Source of the DNA: an uncultured SAR86 cluster bacterium
Lineage (GTDB): Bacteria; Pseudomonadota; Gammaproteobacteria; Magnimaribacterales; AG-339-G14
DNA: 64,000 nucleotides
Direction of reading: 5' to 3'
NCBI GenBank assembly: GCA_902614235.1
Contig: CACMKG010000004.1
Location: forward strand, 1-64,000
The position numbers and the translations under genes were made by a program. Below are positions 43,649 to 55,353 of the stretch, piece after piece; position 1 is the first letter of the stretch, and each line of letters begins with the position of its first letter. A model generated the notes under the pieces. That model worked only from the letters and a program-made list of their open reading frames with translations, was not told where the DNA came from and made no database searches.

Positions 43649-44506
43649 ATGAACGAAGAAAACAACAAAACACTGAAAAGAGGGCTTGGCGCTCTGCTTG
43701 GAGAAGAAAGCGTTTATAAAAAAAGTGCTAATGCTTCATCGGTGGACATCGACAAAATATCGCTGAGCAGATTTCAAGCTAGAACCGATATATCAGATGA
43801 AAGCCTTGAAGAACTGACAGCCTCGATAAGATCGCAAGGAGTCATTCAACCCCTTATAGTCAGAAAAACATCTGCTGGAAATTTTGAGTTAGTAGCTGGG
43901 GAGAGAAGATTAAAGGCTTCAAAGAAAGCAGGCTTATCAGAAGTTCCCGTTGTTGTTAAAGACCTAACTGATGAAGAAATAATTAAAATGGGCCTTATAG
44001 AAAATTTACAAAGAGAAGATTTAAACCCGCTTGATGAGGCCAAAGGAATTCAAAGGTTACAAAAAGAATTTGACATCACCCAGGAAGACTTGGGCGCTTC
44101 ATTAGGAAAGTCGAGGGCGGCTATTTCCAATTCTTTAAGGCTTTTGCAATTGACATCGCCAGTACAGGCAATGCTTGAATCAGGCAGTTTAAGTATGGGC
44201 CATGCTAGGCCTTTATTAACTTTACCTGAAGCAATTCAAGAAAAATTTGCTTTAAAAATTGTCAAATCTGGCATGTCGGCTAGACAAGCAGAAAATTTAG
44301 CGAAAACATATCTGAAAGAAAAAGGAGGAAAAGTCAAATTAGCTAAAGATCCTAATTTGGTTAATTTAGAAACCGAGCTGGGCGATGTCTTGGGCGCAAA
44401 AGTAGCAATAGCGCACCAAAAAAAAGGCTCGGGAAAAATAACTTTTTTCTATAAAGATTTAGATCAGTTGGACCAAATAATTGGTCCGCTAAGAAAAAAA
44501 GAATAA
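43649..44506 (+). CDS. parB: Chromosome partitioning protein ParB
   Basis: QARTDISDESLEELTASIRSQGVIQPLIVR, ELVAGERRLKASKKAGL, ENLQREDLNPLDEA. Confidence 0.96.
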   Translation: MNEENNKTLKRGLGALLGEESVYKKSANASSVDIDKISLSRFQARTDISDESLEELTASIRSQGVIQPLIVRKTSAGNFELVAGERRLKASKKAGLSEVPVVVKDLTDEEIIKMGLIENLQREDLNPLDEAKGIQRLQKEFDITQEDLGASLGKSRAAISNSLRLLQLTSPVQAMLESGSLSMGHARPLLTLPEAIQEKFALKIVKSGMSARQAENLAKTYLKEKGGKVKLAKDPNLVNLETELGDVLGAKVAIAHQKKGSGKITFFYKDLDQLDQIIGPLRKKE

Positions 44507-44578
44507 GCTAAAAAAAAATCTATTAAGTTCTTGAATAGACAGCACTGACCTAACTATAATGCCTTGCCCGAGCGACTT

Positions 44579-45463
44579 ATGGCAGAGAAAAACCTTACAG
44601 AAAATCTAACACCAACGGCTGATTACATTAGCCATCATTTGACGAATTTAACTTATGGTTGGTGCGAAAAATCACAAACTTGGGGATTTGCATATCATCA
44701 GCAAAATATTTTTAAAGAAACTTCATGCAAAGTATCAGAAATGGGTTTTTGGTCTTTTCATCTTGATACAATTTTTATGTCTACCTTTTTGGGCTTAATC
44801 TTTTTTGGCTTTTTCGGTTTGGTATTGGTGGGAGCAAAAAAGGGCGTGCCCGGAAAAGTTCAAAACTTCGCAGAATTTGTTTTTGAGTTCATAAGCGGTG
44901 CGGTAAAAAGTAATTTCCATGGAACTTCAAAAATAATTGGACCGCTCGCTTTTGCTTCATGTGTCTGGATTTTATCTTGGAACTTAATGGACTTGCTCCC
45001 AGTAGAGATGACAAACTTTTTTGGGGCTAATTTGGTTAACTCTGAAGGGGCCAGTTACGTAGGATATTTTAAAGTGTTGCCAACAGCAGATGTAAATGCT
45101 CCGTTAGCATTAGCCTTGGTCGTGATGTTTTTTGTAACTTACTACACAATAGCTAATCATGGCCTTGGAGGTTTTTTGAAAGAATTTATAAACCCTATAG
45201 AACTAGTAGGTTACTTTTCCAAGCACGTGGCTCTTGCTTTGAGGCTTTATGGAAATCTTTTCGCAGGAGAAATGATTTTTATTCTTATTGGAATTATGTT
45301 CGGACAGTTTCTATTGTCATTTGGACAAACGCTGTGGTTTATACCAGGGCTTATGATGAATTTGGTGTGGGCTCTTTTCCACATACTTATAATTGCTTTG
45401 CAGGCATATATCTTTATGATGCTGACCATTGCTTACATTAACTTGGCTTGTGCGAAGCACTAG
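44579..45463 (+). CDS. atpB: ATP synthase F0 subunit a
   Basis: VALALRLYGNLFAGEMIFILIG; start at MAEKN preferred. Confidence 0.96.
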   Translation: MAEKNLTENLTPTADYISHHLTNLTYGWCEKSQTWGFAYHQQNIFKETSCKVSEMGFWSFHLDTIFMSTFLGLIFFGFFGLVLVGAKKGVPGKVQNFAEFVFEFISGAVKSNFHGTSKIIGPLAFASCVWILSWNLMDLLPVEMTNFFGANLVNSEGASYVGYFKVLPTADVNAPLALALVVMFFVTYYTIANHGLGGFLKEFINPIELVGYFSKHVALALRLYGNLFAGEMIFILIGIMFGQFLLSFGQTLWFIPGLMMNLVWALFHILIIALQAYIFMMLTIAYINLACAKH

Positions 45464-45485
45464 CCCAAAATAAAAGGAGAAAAAA

Positions 45486-45707
45486 ATGGAAGAATTAAGA
45501 TTGGTTGCAGGAGCTTTGCTCACCGGACTTGGTGCGCTTGGAGCCGGAATCGGGATTGGTACTTTAACCTCAAAATATATAGAAGCTTTGGCAAGACAGC
45601 CAGAATTACAAGGGCTTTTATTTGGTCAACTTCTAATTGCAATGGGTCTGATCGATGCATTGCCTGTAATCTCGTTGGCCGTTGGATTATTGTTCTTATT
45701 TACGTAA
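45486..45707 (+). CDS. atpE: ATP synthase F0 subunit c
   Basis: GIGIGTLTSKYIEALARQPEL...MGLIDALPVISLAVGLL. Confidence 0.97.
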   Translation: MEELRLVAGALLTGLGALGAGIGIGTLTSKYIEALARQPELQGLLFGQLLIAMGLIDALPVISLAVGLLFLFT

Positions 45708-45717
45708 AAGATAATAA

Positions 45718-46188
45718 ATGAACGTTAATGCTACTTTTTTTGCTGAGCTAATAGCTTTTTGCATTTTTATATTTATCACTTACAGATATCTTTGGCCAAG
45801 TTTTTCAAACATTCTAGAAGCTAGACAAGAAGAAATTTCTGAGGGTTTAGAGGCTGCTAGTCAGTCACAAAGAAAGCTTGAAGAGGCTAATGAAGAATCG
45901 AGAAAGCTAGTAGAAGATGCAAAGTCCGAAGCCTCTACGCTCATTGCGCAGGCTGGATCTAGAGGAGATCAAATTGTTGATGAAGCTAAAAATCAAGCCG
46001 TTGAAGAACAAAAGAAAATAAAAGATAGCGCTGAAGCTGATATAGAACAAAATATAACAAAAGCCAAAGAAGGCCTTAGAGAAGAAGTTGCTGCTCTGGT
46101 TATCGCTGGTGCTGAACAAATATTAAACAAAGAAGTTGATGAATCTTCAAACAAAGATATCGTCGATGCGTTAATCAAAGAGTTATAA
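45718..46188 (+). CDS. atpF: ATP synthase F0 subunit b
   Basis: Position, N-terminal TM and long coiled coil (LEARQEEISEGLEAA). Confidence 0.95.
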   Translation: MNVNATFFAELIAFCIFIFITYRYLWPSFSNILEARQEEISEGLEAASQSQRKLEEANEESRKLVEDAKSEASTLIAQAGSRGDQIVDEAKNQAVEEQKKIKDSAEADIEQNITKAKEGLREEVAALVIAGAEQILNKEVDESSNKDIVDALIKEL

Positions 46189-46192
46189 AAGT

Positions 46193-46729
46193 ATGTCGGA
46201 ATTACTCACTCAATCAAGACCTTATGCAGAAGCAATTTTTGAAATTGCAAAAGAAGAAAATGCTCTGGATCTTTGGGTTTCTGATTTAACCCTTGTAGCT
46301 ATCTCTATGCAGGAAGTCGAAGTTAAACGCTTGATTGATTCTCCGGATATTTCTCAAAAAATAAAAGCTGAAACTTTTGCAAAACTCTTTGAAGGAGAAA
46401 TATCGAATAAAGTGCTCAATTTTGTATTAGTTCTGGGGCAGGCTAATAGACTAAAACTTTTGAAAAGCGTACTGGATAATTTTAAAAATTTGGTTGCTTT
46501 AGAGAAAAATGAAAAAAATATAGTCATATCTTCTTCTTATGCCTTGGATTCTGAACAAGTAGAAAAAATTAAAGAAGCAATGCAAAAAAGAACAGGATCA
46601 ATAATTAATGCCTCAACAGATATAGATAAATCTTTGATAGGCGGAATAAAAATTTCATATGACGATCAAGTAATTGATTTGTCATTAAAAAATAAACTTG
46701 AGGCCTTAAAGGCGCAACTTAGAAACTAG
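46193..46729 (+). CDS. atpH: ATP synthase F1 subunit delta
   Basis: [14 protein letters not shown]-terminal [11 protein letters not shown]. Confidence 0.95.
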   Translation: MSELLTQSRPYAEAIFEIAKEENALDLWVSDLTLVAISMQEVEVKRLIDSPDISQKIKAETFAKLFEGEISNKVLNFVLVLGQANRLKLLKSVLDNFKNLVALEKNEKNIVISSSYALDSEQVEKIKEAMQKRTGSIINASTDIDKSLIGGIKISYDDQVIDLSLKNKLEALKAQLRN

Positions 46730-46739
46730 CAGGTACGAA

Positions 46740-48284
46740 ATGGATAACTTAAACCCATCAGAAATTAGCAAAATTATTAAAAATAGAATAAATAATTTAG
46801 AGGTGTCCTCAGACGAATCTAACGAAGGAACTATTGTATTCCTGTCCGATGGAATCGCAAGAGTGCATGGCTTAAGCGAAGCCATGTATGGGGAATTGAT
46901 TGAGTTTCAAGGCGGTATTTTTGGTATGGCCCTTAACTTAGAAAGAGATTCAGTCGGTGTCGTCATATTTGGTGATTACAAACAGTTAGCAGAAGGCGAT
47001 ACAGCAAAATGTACCGGGAAGATTTTAGAGGTTCCAGTAGGACCAGAACTTGTGGGTAGAGTAGTTGATGCTCTTGGAAACCCAATTGACGGTAAAGGCC
47101 CAATTGACAGCAAGCTTACTTCGCCGGTAGAAAAAGTGGCACCTGGGGTCATGACTAGAAAACCTGTAGATGAACCAGTTCAAATTGGCCTTAAAGCTGT
47201 TGATAGCATGGTGCCAATTGGCAGAGGCCAGAGAGAGCTTATTATTGGAGACAGACAAACAGGTAAAACAGCAATCGCTTTAGATGCGATCATTAATCAG
47301 AAGGGCACAGGTGTAACCTGTGTATACGTTGCAGTGGGACAAAAACAATCTTCTATTGCAGCAGTAGTTAGAAAACTAGAAGAATTTGGTGCAATGGAGC
47401 ACACCATTGTCGTTGCTGCAGGCGCAGCTGACCCTGCACCAATGCAATTTTTAGCACCATACTCTGGCTGCTCAATGGGAGAATACTTCAGAGATAAAGG
47501 CGAAGACGCTCTAATTATTTATGATGACTTGTCAAAGCAAGCAGTCGCTTATCGTCAAATTTCTCTCTTGCTGAGAAGGCCACCAGGGCGTGAGGCATAT
47601 CCTGGAGATATCTTCTATTTGCATTCAAGACTATTAGAAAGAGCTTGCCGAGTTAATGAGGAATACGTTTCTGAAGAAACTGATGGAAAGGTAAAAGAAC
47701 AAACAGGCTCCTTAACTGCTTTACCAATTATTGAAACACAAGCAGGAGATGTATCTGCTTTTGTGCCAACCAATGTTATTTCAATTACGGATGGACAAAT
47801 ATTTCTAGAAACTTCCTACTTTAACAAAGGACTTTTGCCAGCAATGAATCCTGGAATATCAGTCTCGAGAGTGGGCGGGGCAGCTCAGACGCCGCTTATC
47901 AAAAAACTTGGGGGTGGAGTTAGGATTGCCTTGGCACAATTTAGAGAGTTAGAAGCTTTTGCTCAGTTCGCATCGGATTTAGATGATGCCTCAAGAGAGC
48001 AACTTGAGCTTGGACAAAAAGTAACCGAGCTAATGAAACAAAAACAGTATTCACCAATGTCAGTTTCGGAAATGGGACTTGTTTTATTTGCAGTTGAAAA
48101 AGGATATTTAAAAGATGTGGAGTTAGCAAAAATAGCTGACTTTGAGTCCGCACTTCTCTCCTACATGGCTGCTGAACATAAAGACTTTATGGATGCTCTG
48201 GCCGTTTCAGGAGAATATTCAGATGAAGTGATTAAAACTTTTACCGATGCCATCGATAAATTTAAATCAACGCAAACTTGGTAA
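46740..48284 (+). CDS. atpA: ATP synthase F1 subunit alpha
   Basis: [43 protein letters not shown]. Confidence 0.98.
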   Translation: MDNLNPSEISKIIKNRINNLEVSSDESNEGTIVFLSDGIARVHGLSEAMYGELIEFQGGIFGMALNLERDSVGVVIFGDYKQLAEGDTAKCTGKILEVPVGPELVGRVVDALGNPIDGKGPIDSKLTSPVEKVAPGVMTRKPVDEPVQIGLKAVDSMVPIGRGQRELIIGDRQTGKTAIALDAIINQKGTGVTCVYVAVGQKQSSIAAVVRKLEEFGAMEHTIVVAAGAADPAPMQFLAPYSGCSMGEYFRDKGEDALIIYDDLSKQAVAYRQISLLLRRPPGREAYPGDIFYLHSRLLERACRVNEEYVSEETDGKVKEQTGSLTALPIIETQAGDVSAFVPTNVISITDGQIFLETSYFNKGLLPAMNPGISVSRVGGAAQTPLIKKLGGGVRIALAQFRELEAFAQFASDLDDASREQLELGQKVTELMKQKQYSPMSVSEMGLVLFAVEKGYLKDVELAKIADFESALLSYMAAEHKDFMDALAVSGEYSDEVIKTFTDAIDKFKSTQTW

Positions 48285-48287
48285 TCT

Positions 48288-49148
48288 ATGGCTAATACTA
48301 AAGAAATAAGAAAACAAATCTCAAGTATTACCAATACGCAAAAGATAACTAGCGCGATGGAGATGGTGGCGTCTAGCAAGATGAGAAAAACCCAAGACAG
48401 AATGGAAATGGGCAGACCGTATGCCGATAGAATGCTTTCTGTAATTGGTCACTTAGCTAATTCAAATCCAGAATACAAACCAATTTATATGTCGGAAAGA
48501 GAAGTTAAAGGTATTGGAGTTATAGTAATTGGGTCTGATAAAGGTCTTTGTGGCGGTTTGAATATTAATCTCTTTAGAACTTTGCTGCCTTTTTTAAAAG
48601 AACAAACTGATAACGGAACAAAACAAATGTTTTGTCCAATCGGTACCAAAGCAAAAGTTTTTTTTAATTCCTTTGGAGGAGACGTAGTGGCTGCTTCTGA
48701 AAAATTAGGCGATATCCCTTCTCTTGAAGATCTAATTGGTTCCATTAAAGTTTTATTGGATAAATTTGAACAAGGAGAGATAGATAAAGTTTACTTAGCC
48801 AGCAACAGGTTTGAAAACACAATGACCCAGCAGCCAGAAATCAAGCAACTACTACCCTTGTTGCCCGAGGATACGCCAGAACTAAAACATAGGTGGGATT
48901 ACATTTATGAACCAGATGCAAAAGAATTATTAGATGGATTGATGCAGAGATACATCGAGTCGCTGGTATATCAAGCTGTTATTGAAAACATAGCCTGTGA
49001 GCAAGCTGCAAAGATGGTAGCAATGAAAAATGCAACAGAGAACGCAGGAACGATAATTGATGAATTACAACTTATTTACAACAATGCTAGGCAAGCAGCA
49101 ATCACTCAAGAACTTTCTGAGATTGTCGCTGGAGCTGAAGCAATATAG
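48288..49148 (+). CDS. atpG: ATP synthase F1 subunit gamma
   Basis: [42 protein letters not shown]. Confidence 0.97.
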   Translation: MANTKEIRKQISSITNTQKITSAMEMVASSKMRKTQDRMEMGRPYADRMLSVIGHLANSNPEYKPIYMSEREVKGIGVIVIGSDKGLCGGLNINLFRTLLPFLKEQTDNGTKQMFCPIGTKAKVFFNSFGGDVVAASEKLGDIPSLEDLIGSIKVLLDKFEQGEIDKVYLASNRFENTMTQQPEIKQLLPLLPEDTPELKHRWDYIYEPDAKELLDGLMQRYIESLVYQAVIENIACEQAAKMVAMKNATENAGTIIDELQLIYNNARQAAITQELSEIVAGAEAI

Positions 49149-49156
49149 ATTTTTGA

Positions 49157-50542
<1,386 letters not shown>

Positions 50543-50545
50543 AGC

Positions 50546-50959
50546 ATGGCTACCATTCAGTGCAGTATTGTAAGTGCCGAAAAGGAAATCTTTTCCGAGA
50601 GCGTTTCCATGGTTGTTGCAACAGGATCAATGGGCGAATTAGGAATCACGCCTGGACACTCGCAACTTTTAACCGGCATTAAGCCTGGACCAGTAAAAAT
50701 AGTTAAAGAGAATGGTGAGGAAGAAGTATTCTTTTTATCCGGCGGTTTTATAGAAGTGCAGCCTGATGTGGTGACTCTTTTATCCGATGTTGCAATTAGA
50801 GCAGAGGACATTGACGAAGAACAAGCTGAAAAAGCTAGAGAAGCTGCTGAGAAAATTAAAGAAAATGCAGACTCCGATTTAGATTTCTCAAGAGCTAGAG
50901 CTGAATTAGCCGAAGCTGCTGCAAGACTTCAAACCTTGCGTAAATTACGCAAGAAGTAG
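50546..50959 (+). CDS. atpC: ATP synthase F1 subunit epsilon
   Basis: CSIVSAEKEIFSESVSMVVATGSMGELGITPGHSQLLTGIKPG. Confidence 0.96.
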   Translation: MATIQCSIVSAEKEIFSESVSMVVATGSMGELGITPGHSQLLTGIKPGPVKIVKENGEEEVFFLSGGFIEVQPDVVTLLSDVAIRAEDIDEEQAEKAREAAEKIKENADSDLDFSRARAELAEAAARLQTLRKLRKK

Positions 50960-51001
50960 TTTAATACCTTCCATAAGTAAATTTTATTGGCTCCTTTTAA
51001 A

Positions 51002-52348
51002 ATGAATGTCGACATAATCATATTAGCTGCCGGACAAGGGAAAAGGATGCAGTCTAATTTACCCAAAGTTCTCCAGCCTTTAGGCAGCAAACCGCTTTTG
51101 CAACACGTAATCGATACTTGCTCTCAAATAAATAAGTCAAAACTTCATATAGTAGTCGGAGGTCATAACAAACTCATTCAATCTTCTGTAAAAGCTCCAA
51201 GATCTACTAATTGGGTGCTACAAAGAAAACAACTTGGAACGGGCCATGCAGTCAAACAAACTCTACCGAGTTTAAGACCTAACTCCTGTGTAGTTGTGCT
51301 TTATGGTGATGGGCCTTTGGTAAGAATTAAAACTTTAAAAAAACTTATTTCAAGAACTTCTAGAGATAATTTGTCTCTTTTAACTTTTGAAGCATCTAAT
51401 CCAAAAGGCTTGGGTAGGATCATTAGACAAATCAATTCTAAGGTAGTTGGTATAGTTGAAGAAAAAGATGCATCTGCTAGTGAGAGAAAAATTACCGAGG
51501 TTAACTCAGGAATTATGGCTACTTCATCTAAAAATTTAAAAGGTTGGTTGTCCAAACTTAAAAATAATAATGCCGCGAAAGAATATTATTTAACGGATGT
51601 TGTTTCTTGTTGTCACAATGAAAATAAAAGGATAACAGCAATAAATCTTGGAAATTCTGAAGAATTATTAGGCGCCAACGATGCTCAAGAATTGCAAAAT
51701 TTAGAGCGCATTTATCAAAAAGAAATGGCAAAAAGTTTCATAGAAAAGGGCGTTAAATTTGCTGATGTAAATCGAGTAGATTTTAGAGGCGAAATAGTTA
51801 TAGGTAAAAATGTCTTCATTGATATCAATGTGGTTCTACAAGGAAACGTTTCAATAGGCAACGATTGCTTTATTTCAGCAGGCGCTGTAATTAAAGATAC
51901 AAAATTAAATAAAAAAGTTAAGGTAGAACCTTATTCGGTAATAGAAAATTCTCAAATTGGCGATAATTCATCTATTGGCCCATTTGCTCATGTTGGCCCA
52001 GGGGCAGAATTAGAACAAGGCGTCGAAGTAGGAAATTTTGTTGAAATTAAAAGAAGCAAGATCGGTAAAAAAACAAAAGCCAAGCACTTAGCCTACATAG
52101 GAGATGGCGCATTGGAGGCGGAAATAAATGTTGGCGCTGGAACAATTTTCGTAAATTACGACGGTAAAAATAAGAACAAAACCAAAGTTGGATCAAATGC
52201 CTTTATAGGCTCCAACAGCTCTCTTGTTGCTCCTTTGATAATTGGTAAAAACAGCATGATCGGGGCTGGTTCAGTAATAACAAAAAACGTTTCAGCAAAC
52301 AAATTGGCTTTGGGCAGAAGCAAACAAAGAAATATTAAGAAAAGATAA
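51002..52348 (+). CDS. glmU: Bifunctional GlmU
   Basis: IILAAGQGKRMQSNLPKVLQPL, left-handed beta-helix repeats, YDGKNKNKTKVGSNAFIGSNSSLVAP. Confidence 0.97.
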   Translation: MNVDIIILAAGQGKRMQSNLPKVLQPLGSKPLLQHVIDTCSQINKSKLHIVVGGHNKLIQSSVKAPRSTNWVLQRKQLGTGHAVKQTLPSLRPNSCVVVLYGDGPLVRIKTLKKLISRTSRDNLSLLTFEASNPKGLGRIIRQINSKVVGIVEEKDASASERKITEVNSGIMATSSKNLKGWLSKLKNNNAAKEYYLTDVVSCCHNENKRITAINLGNSEELLGANDAQELQNLERIYQKEMAKSFIEKGVKFADVNRVDFRGEIVIGKNVFIDINVVLQGNVSIGNDCFISAGAVIKDTKLNKKVKVEPYSVIENSQIGDNSSIGPFAHVGPGAELEQGVEVGNFVEIKRSKIGKKTKAKHLAYIGDGALEAEINVGAGTIFVNYDGKNKNKTKVGSNAFIGSNSSLVAPLIIGKNSMIGAGSVITKNVSANKLALGRSKQRNIKKR

Positions 52349-54174
52349 TGTGCGGAATAATTGCAGCAGCTACTGATAGAAGTGTCGGAAAACTTTTAGT
52401 TCAGGGGCTTCATAAAATGGAGTACCGAGGTTATGACTCAGCAGGCATTGCCTTGCACCAAGAGGGTGGTGTTGCGCATTTAAGAACACTCGGGAAAGTC
52501 AATTTGCTCGAAGAAAGAATGATACAAGAAAAGCCGAGAGGCAAAGTAGGTATTGCGCACACTCGATGGGCAACTCATGGCGAACCTTCTGAATCAAATG
52601 CCCATCCTCATTCGTCAAAAAATAGAGTATTTATTGTGCACAATGGTATCATTGAAAATTATTTAGCTTTAAAAGCTGCTTTATCAAAAAAAGGCTATTC
52701 ATTTGAGTCTCAAACGGATTCAGAATTGATAGCCCACCTTATTGATAGTTTTCTAAATGATGGCAAAAGTATGATTGAAGGCATGCAGGCTCTTAAAACT
52801 AGTCTTGAGGGAGCCTACGCAATTGCAGCAATAGATAAGGAAGACTCAAATAATTTTTATTTAGCCAGAAACAAATCTCCTTTGCTTTTAGGTTTGGGGA
52901 AAGATGAGTATTTTGCTGCTTCAGACCCTTTGGCAATTAGCGAATTAACCAATAAGTTTATTTTTTTAGAAGATGGAGACACAGCAGCAGTTTCAGCATC
53001 AGGCTTAGAAATCTTTGATGAAAATCAAAAAGCTGTTGAAAGAAATGTCACAAAAATTGATATTTCTGCTGAGGCGACCTCAAAAGGGGACTATAAACAC
53101 TTCATGGAAAAAGAAATTTACGAACAACCTCAAGCCATCAGAAATACCTTAGATGGAAGAATCGGTGGCGAAGATGTTTTAGAGAATATTTTCGGAGAAG
53201 GCTCTTCAAAGTTGCTAGCGGAAGTAAAAAGAATACAAATTGTCGCTGCTGGCACTAGCTTGCATGCAGGTAGAGTTGCGGCCAATTGGTTTTCAGCGAT
53301 TTCTCAAGTACCAACGCAAATAGATTTTGCGAGTGAATATACATACAAAAATCCTTATATTGATGAAAATACTTTGCTAGTAACTATTTCTCAATCTGGC
53401 GAGACGGCGGATACATTGACTTCTTTGAGGCATGCAAAAAATCAAAGCTACTTAGGCTCCTTAACCATTTGCAACGTGCCAACTAGCTCCATTGCTAGAG
53501 AATCTGATTTTCTCTTACTCACTAATGCTGGCCCAGAAATAGGTGTTGCTTCAACTAAAGCTTTTACCACGCAGTTAGTCGCACTGATGTTGTTGGCAAT
53601 GTCGATTGCTAAGGCAAAAAATATTAATCCCAAACTAAGAACAAGAATTGTCACGGCCATAAGAACACTACCAGAGATTGTAGAAGAATCTTTAAAACTA
53701 AAAAAAGAAATTCAAGAGATTTCGCCCAAAATTGCAGAAAAAGATAATGCTCTTTTTCTTGGACGCGGTATGTTTTATCCAATCGCTAAAGAAGGGGCAT
53801 TAAAGTTAAAAGAAATTTCTTATATTCACGCTGAAGCTTATCCAGCAGGCGAGTTAAAACACGGACCACTAGCATTGATTGATGAAAATATGCCTGTCGT
53901 GGCGCTTGCTCCTGAAAGTGAATTGGCCGAAAAACTTATTTCAAATTTGGAGGAAGTAAAAGCAAGGAGCGGGACTTTGTACGTTTTTGGAGATGCATCT
54001 AGCCATATGCAAATCGATTCTGGCAAGTTGATGACCATGCCAAAATGTGACTTTTTATTGACGCCTATTCTTTATACTATTCCGTTGCAAATATTGTCTT
54101 ACGAGGTAGCTTTGATCAGAGGCACAGATATCGATCAACCAAGAAACTTAGCCAAGTCCGTCACGGTAGAGTAG
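52348..54174 (+). CDS. glmS: Glutamine-fructose-6-phosphate aminotransferase
   Basis: MCGIIAAATDRSV...; C-terminus DIDQPRNLAKSVTVE*. Confidence 0.98.
   Translation: MCGIIAAATDRSVGKLLVQGLHKMEYRGYDSAGIALHQEGGVAHLRTLGKVNLLEERMIQEKPRGKVGIAHTRWATHGEPSESNAHPHSSKNRVFIVHNGIIENYLALKAALSKKGYSFESQTDSELIAHLIDSFLNDGKSMIEGMQALKTSLEGAYAIAAIDKEDSNNFYLARNKSPLLLGLGKDEYFAASDPLAISELTNKFIFLEDGDTAAVSASGLEIFDENQKAVERNVTKIDISAEATSKGDYKHFMEKEIYEQPQAIRNTLDGRIGGEDVLENIFGEGSSKLLAEVKRIQIVAAGTSLHAGRVAANWFSAISQVPTQIDFASEYTYKNPYIDENTLLVTISQSGETADTLTSLRHAKNQSYLGSLTICNVPTSSIARESDFLLLTNAGPEIGVASTKAFTTQLVALMLLAMSIAKAKNINPKLRTRIVTAIRTLPEIVEESLKLKKEIQEISPKIAEKDNALFLGRGMFYPIAKEGALKLKEISYIHAEAYPAGELKHGPLALIDENMPVVALAPESELAEKLISNLEEVKARSGTLYVFGDASSHMQIDSGKLMTMPKCDFLLTPILYTIPLQILSYEVALIRGTDIDQPRNLAKSVTVE
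54160..54174 (+). repeat. Direct repeat copy A (glmS 3' end), candidate attachment core
   Basis: GTCACGGTAGAGTAG, last four codons plus stop of glmS; recurs at 57822 and 58179. Confidence 0.9.
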
Positions 54175-54512
54175 GCGAAAGTAGTGATTTATCACTGCTA
54201 CAAAAACATCACTATCTAGTTTTTAAACTTTATTGTCGAAGCAACAATCTGACTTGGGAAAAAGAAATTTCGAAACGACAATTTATTCTCTTAAAAATAA
54301 TTAGAACTCTTAAAAGTGATGGTCTAGGTTATCGAAGAATTGCAAACTGGTTAAATGACTCTGGAATTAGAACTCATACCAATAAAAAATTTACGAATAG
54401 TCACGTGCATGGAATTTTAAAAAGATTTTCTGAACGAGGTGAACGCTATCAGCAAATTCGTCATAAGAAATATAGAAGTAGACTTGGGAAATTTAAATTG
54501 ATAATAAGATAA
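54175..54512 (+). pseudogene. Recombinase-domain ORF lacking a canonical start codon in the integrated form (may be completed on circularisation)
   Basis: Open frame GESSDLSLLQKHHYLVFKLYCRSNNLTWEKEISKRQFILLKIIRTLKSDGLGYRRIANWLNDSGIRTHTNKKFTNSHVHGILKRFSERGERYQQIRHKKYRSRLGKFKLIIR*; GYRRIANWLNDSGIRTHTNKKFTNSHVHGILKR resembles the Recombinase DNA-binding domain. No in-frame ATG/GTG/TTG upstream of the domain. Confidence 0.7.
54180..54191 (+). repeat. Terminal inverted repeat, left
   Basis: AGTAGTGATTTA; exact reverse complement at 58155-58166. Confidence 0.75.
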
Positions 54513-54546
54513 AATAATATGAAAAAATTTTAATAAGTAAATTAGC

Positions 54547-54795
54547 ATGGACTTTCCCAAAGTATTTGAATTAATAATGGAAGCGATATTAGAAGGGAAG
54601 TCAGTGGAAATTGAATATCAAAAAAATAAATTTAAGGATTACGAAATTACAAAAAGAAAAATAACTCCTAAAAAATTTATTCTCGTCGAAAGAAGAACAA
54701 ATTATTTTCATAGACTTTGTGTTCAAGCATATTGTCATCTTAGAGAAGAAGAAAGGGTTTTTGCTGTTTATCGTATTAAAAATTTAAAAAGTTAA
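54547..54795 (+). CDS. Small WYL-domain-like protein
   Basis: ILEGKSVEIEYQ...ITPKKFILVERRTNYFHRLCVQAYCHLREEERVFAVYRIKNLK matches the WYL layout (IxY, P, xxAYCHLREExRxFxxxRIxxL). Confidence 0.7.
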   Translation: MDFPKVFELIMEAILEGKSVEIEYQKNKFKDYEITKRKITPKKFILVERRTNYFHRLCVQAYCHLREEERVFAVYRIKNLKS

Positions 54796-55353
54796 ATGCA
54801 GGAAGGGTATAAAGAAAAAGTAATTAATCATTCAAATAGTTTTGTCAGTATTAAAATTGAAGAACTCTTGATAAAAAAAACAGAAGAATTTGCAAAAGAA
54901 ATTGTAAAAACTAAATTAAAGGAAAGACATCACTTTATAGACAATTCACAAGAGATAAAAAGATGGAAAAATGGATTTCTAGGAGAATATGCTGTAGAGA
55001 AATTTATAGGAAAAAAATTTGTCGATCTCTCTATAGGCGATAGTAAAAAATACCATGTCTCAGATCTTTCTAAGTTAGGTATAGATTGGGGAATAAAAAC
55101 AGTTGAATATGGCAAATTTCCAATTATCTTTAAAAATTCTTTCAAGGACGAGATAATAGTGATTAAAAAAACAGATCAACTCTTTTATATTTGTGGGTTA
55201 GCAACAAAAGAGACTCTTAATAAATTTCAGTCTGAAGATCTTATATTAAGTCCCGGTTTAAGAGCAAAAGGAACTAAAACAGGGTTTTACGGATTCTCTG
55301 ATCTCAAAACACCAACATATATAAAAAAAGTTATTTCTTCCTGCAATGATTAA
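54796..55353 (+). CDS. Putative PD-(D/E)XK-like nuclease, likely restriction component
   Basis: GFLGEYAVEKFIGK...LGIDWGIKTVEYGKFPII...DEIIVIKK...FYICGLATKE: E-x(n)-D-x(n)-IKT nuclease-like arrangement; overlaps the MTase start. Confidence 0.45.
   Translation: MQEGYKEKVINHSNSFVSIKIEELLIKKTEEFAKEIVKTKLKERHHFIDNSQEIKRWKNGFLGEYAVEKFIGKKFVDLSIGDSKKYHVSDLSKLGIDWGIKTVEYGKFPIIFKNSFKDEIIVIKKTDQLFYICGLATKETLNKFQSEDLILSPGLRAKGTKTGFYGFSDLKTPTYIKKVISSCND

Noticed and set aside
45486-45707. Possible Na+-type ATP synthase c subunit
   Set aside because: The ion site reads GLIDALPV (Asp, E. coli-like) without the Na+ ligand pattern; treated as H+-type.
54175-54546. Classic Tn7 insertion at attTn7
   Set aside because: No tnsABCDE genes, and the repeated sequence is the glmS terminus itself rather than a 5-bp duplication downstream of it. 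Core-site recombination fits better.
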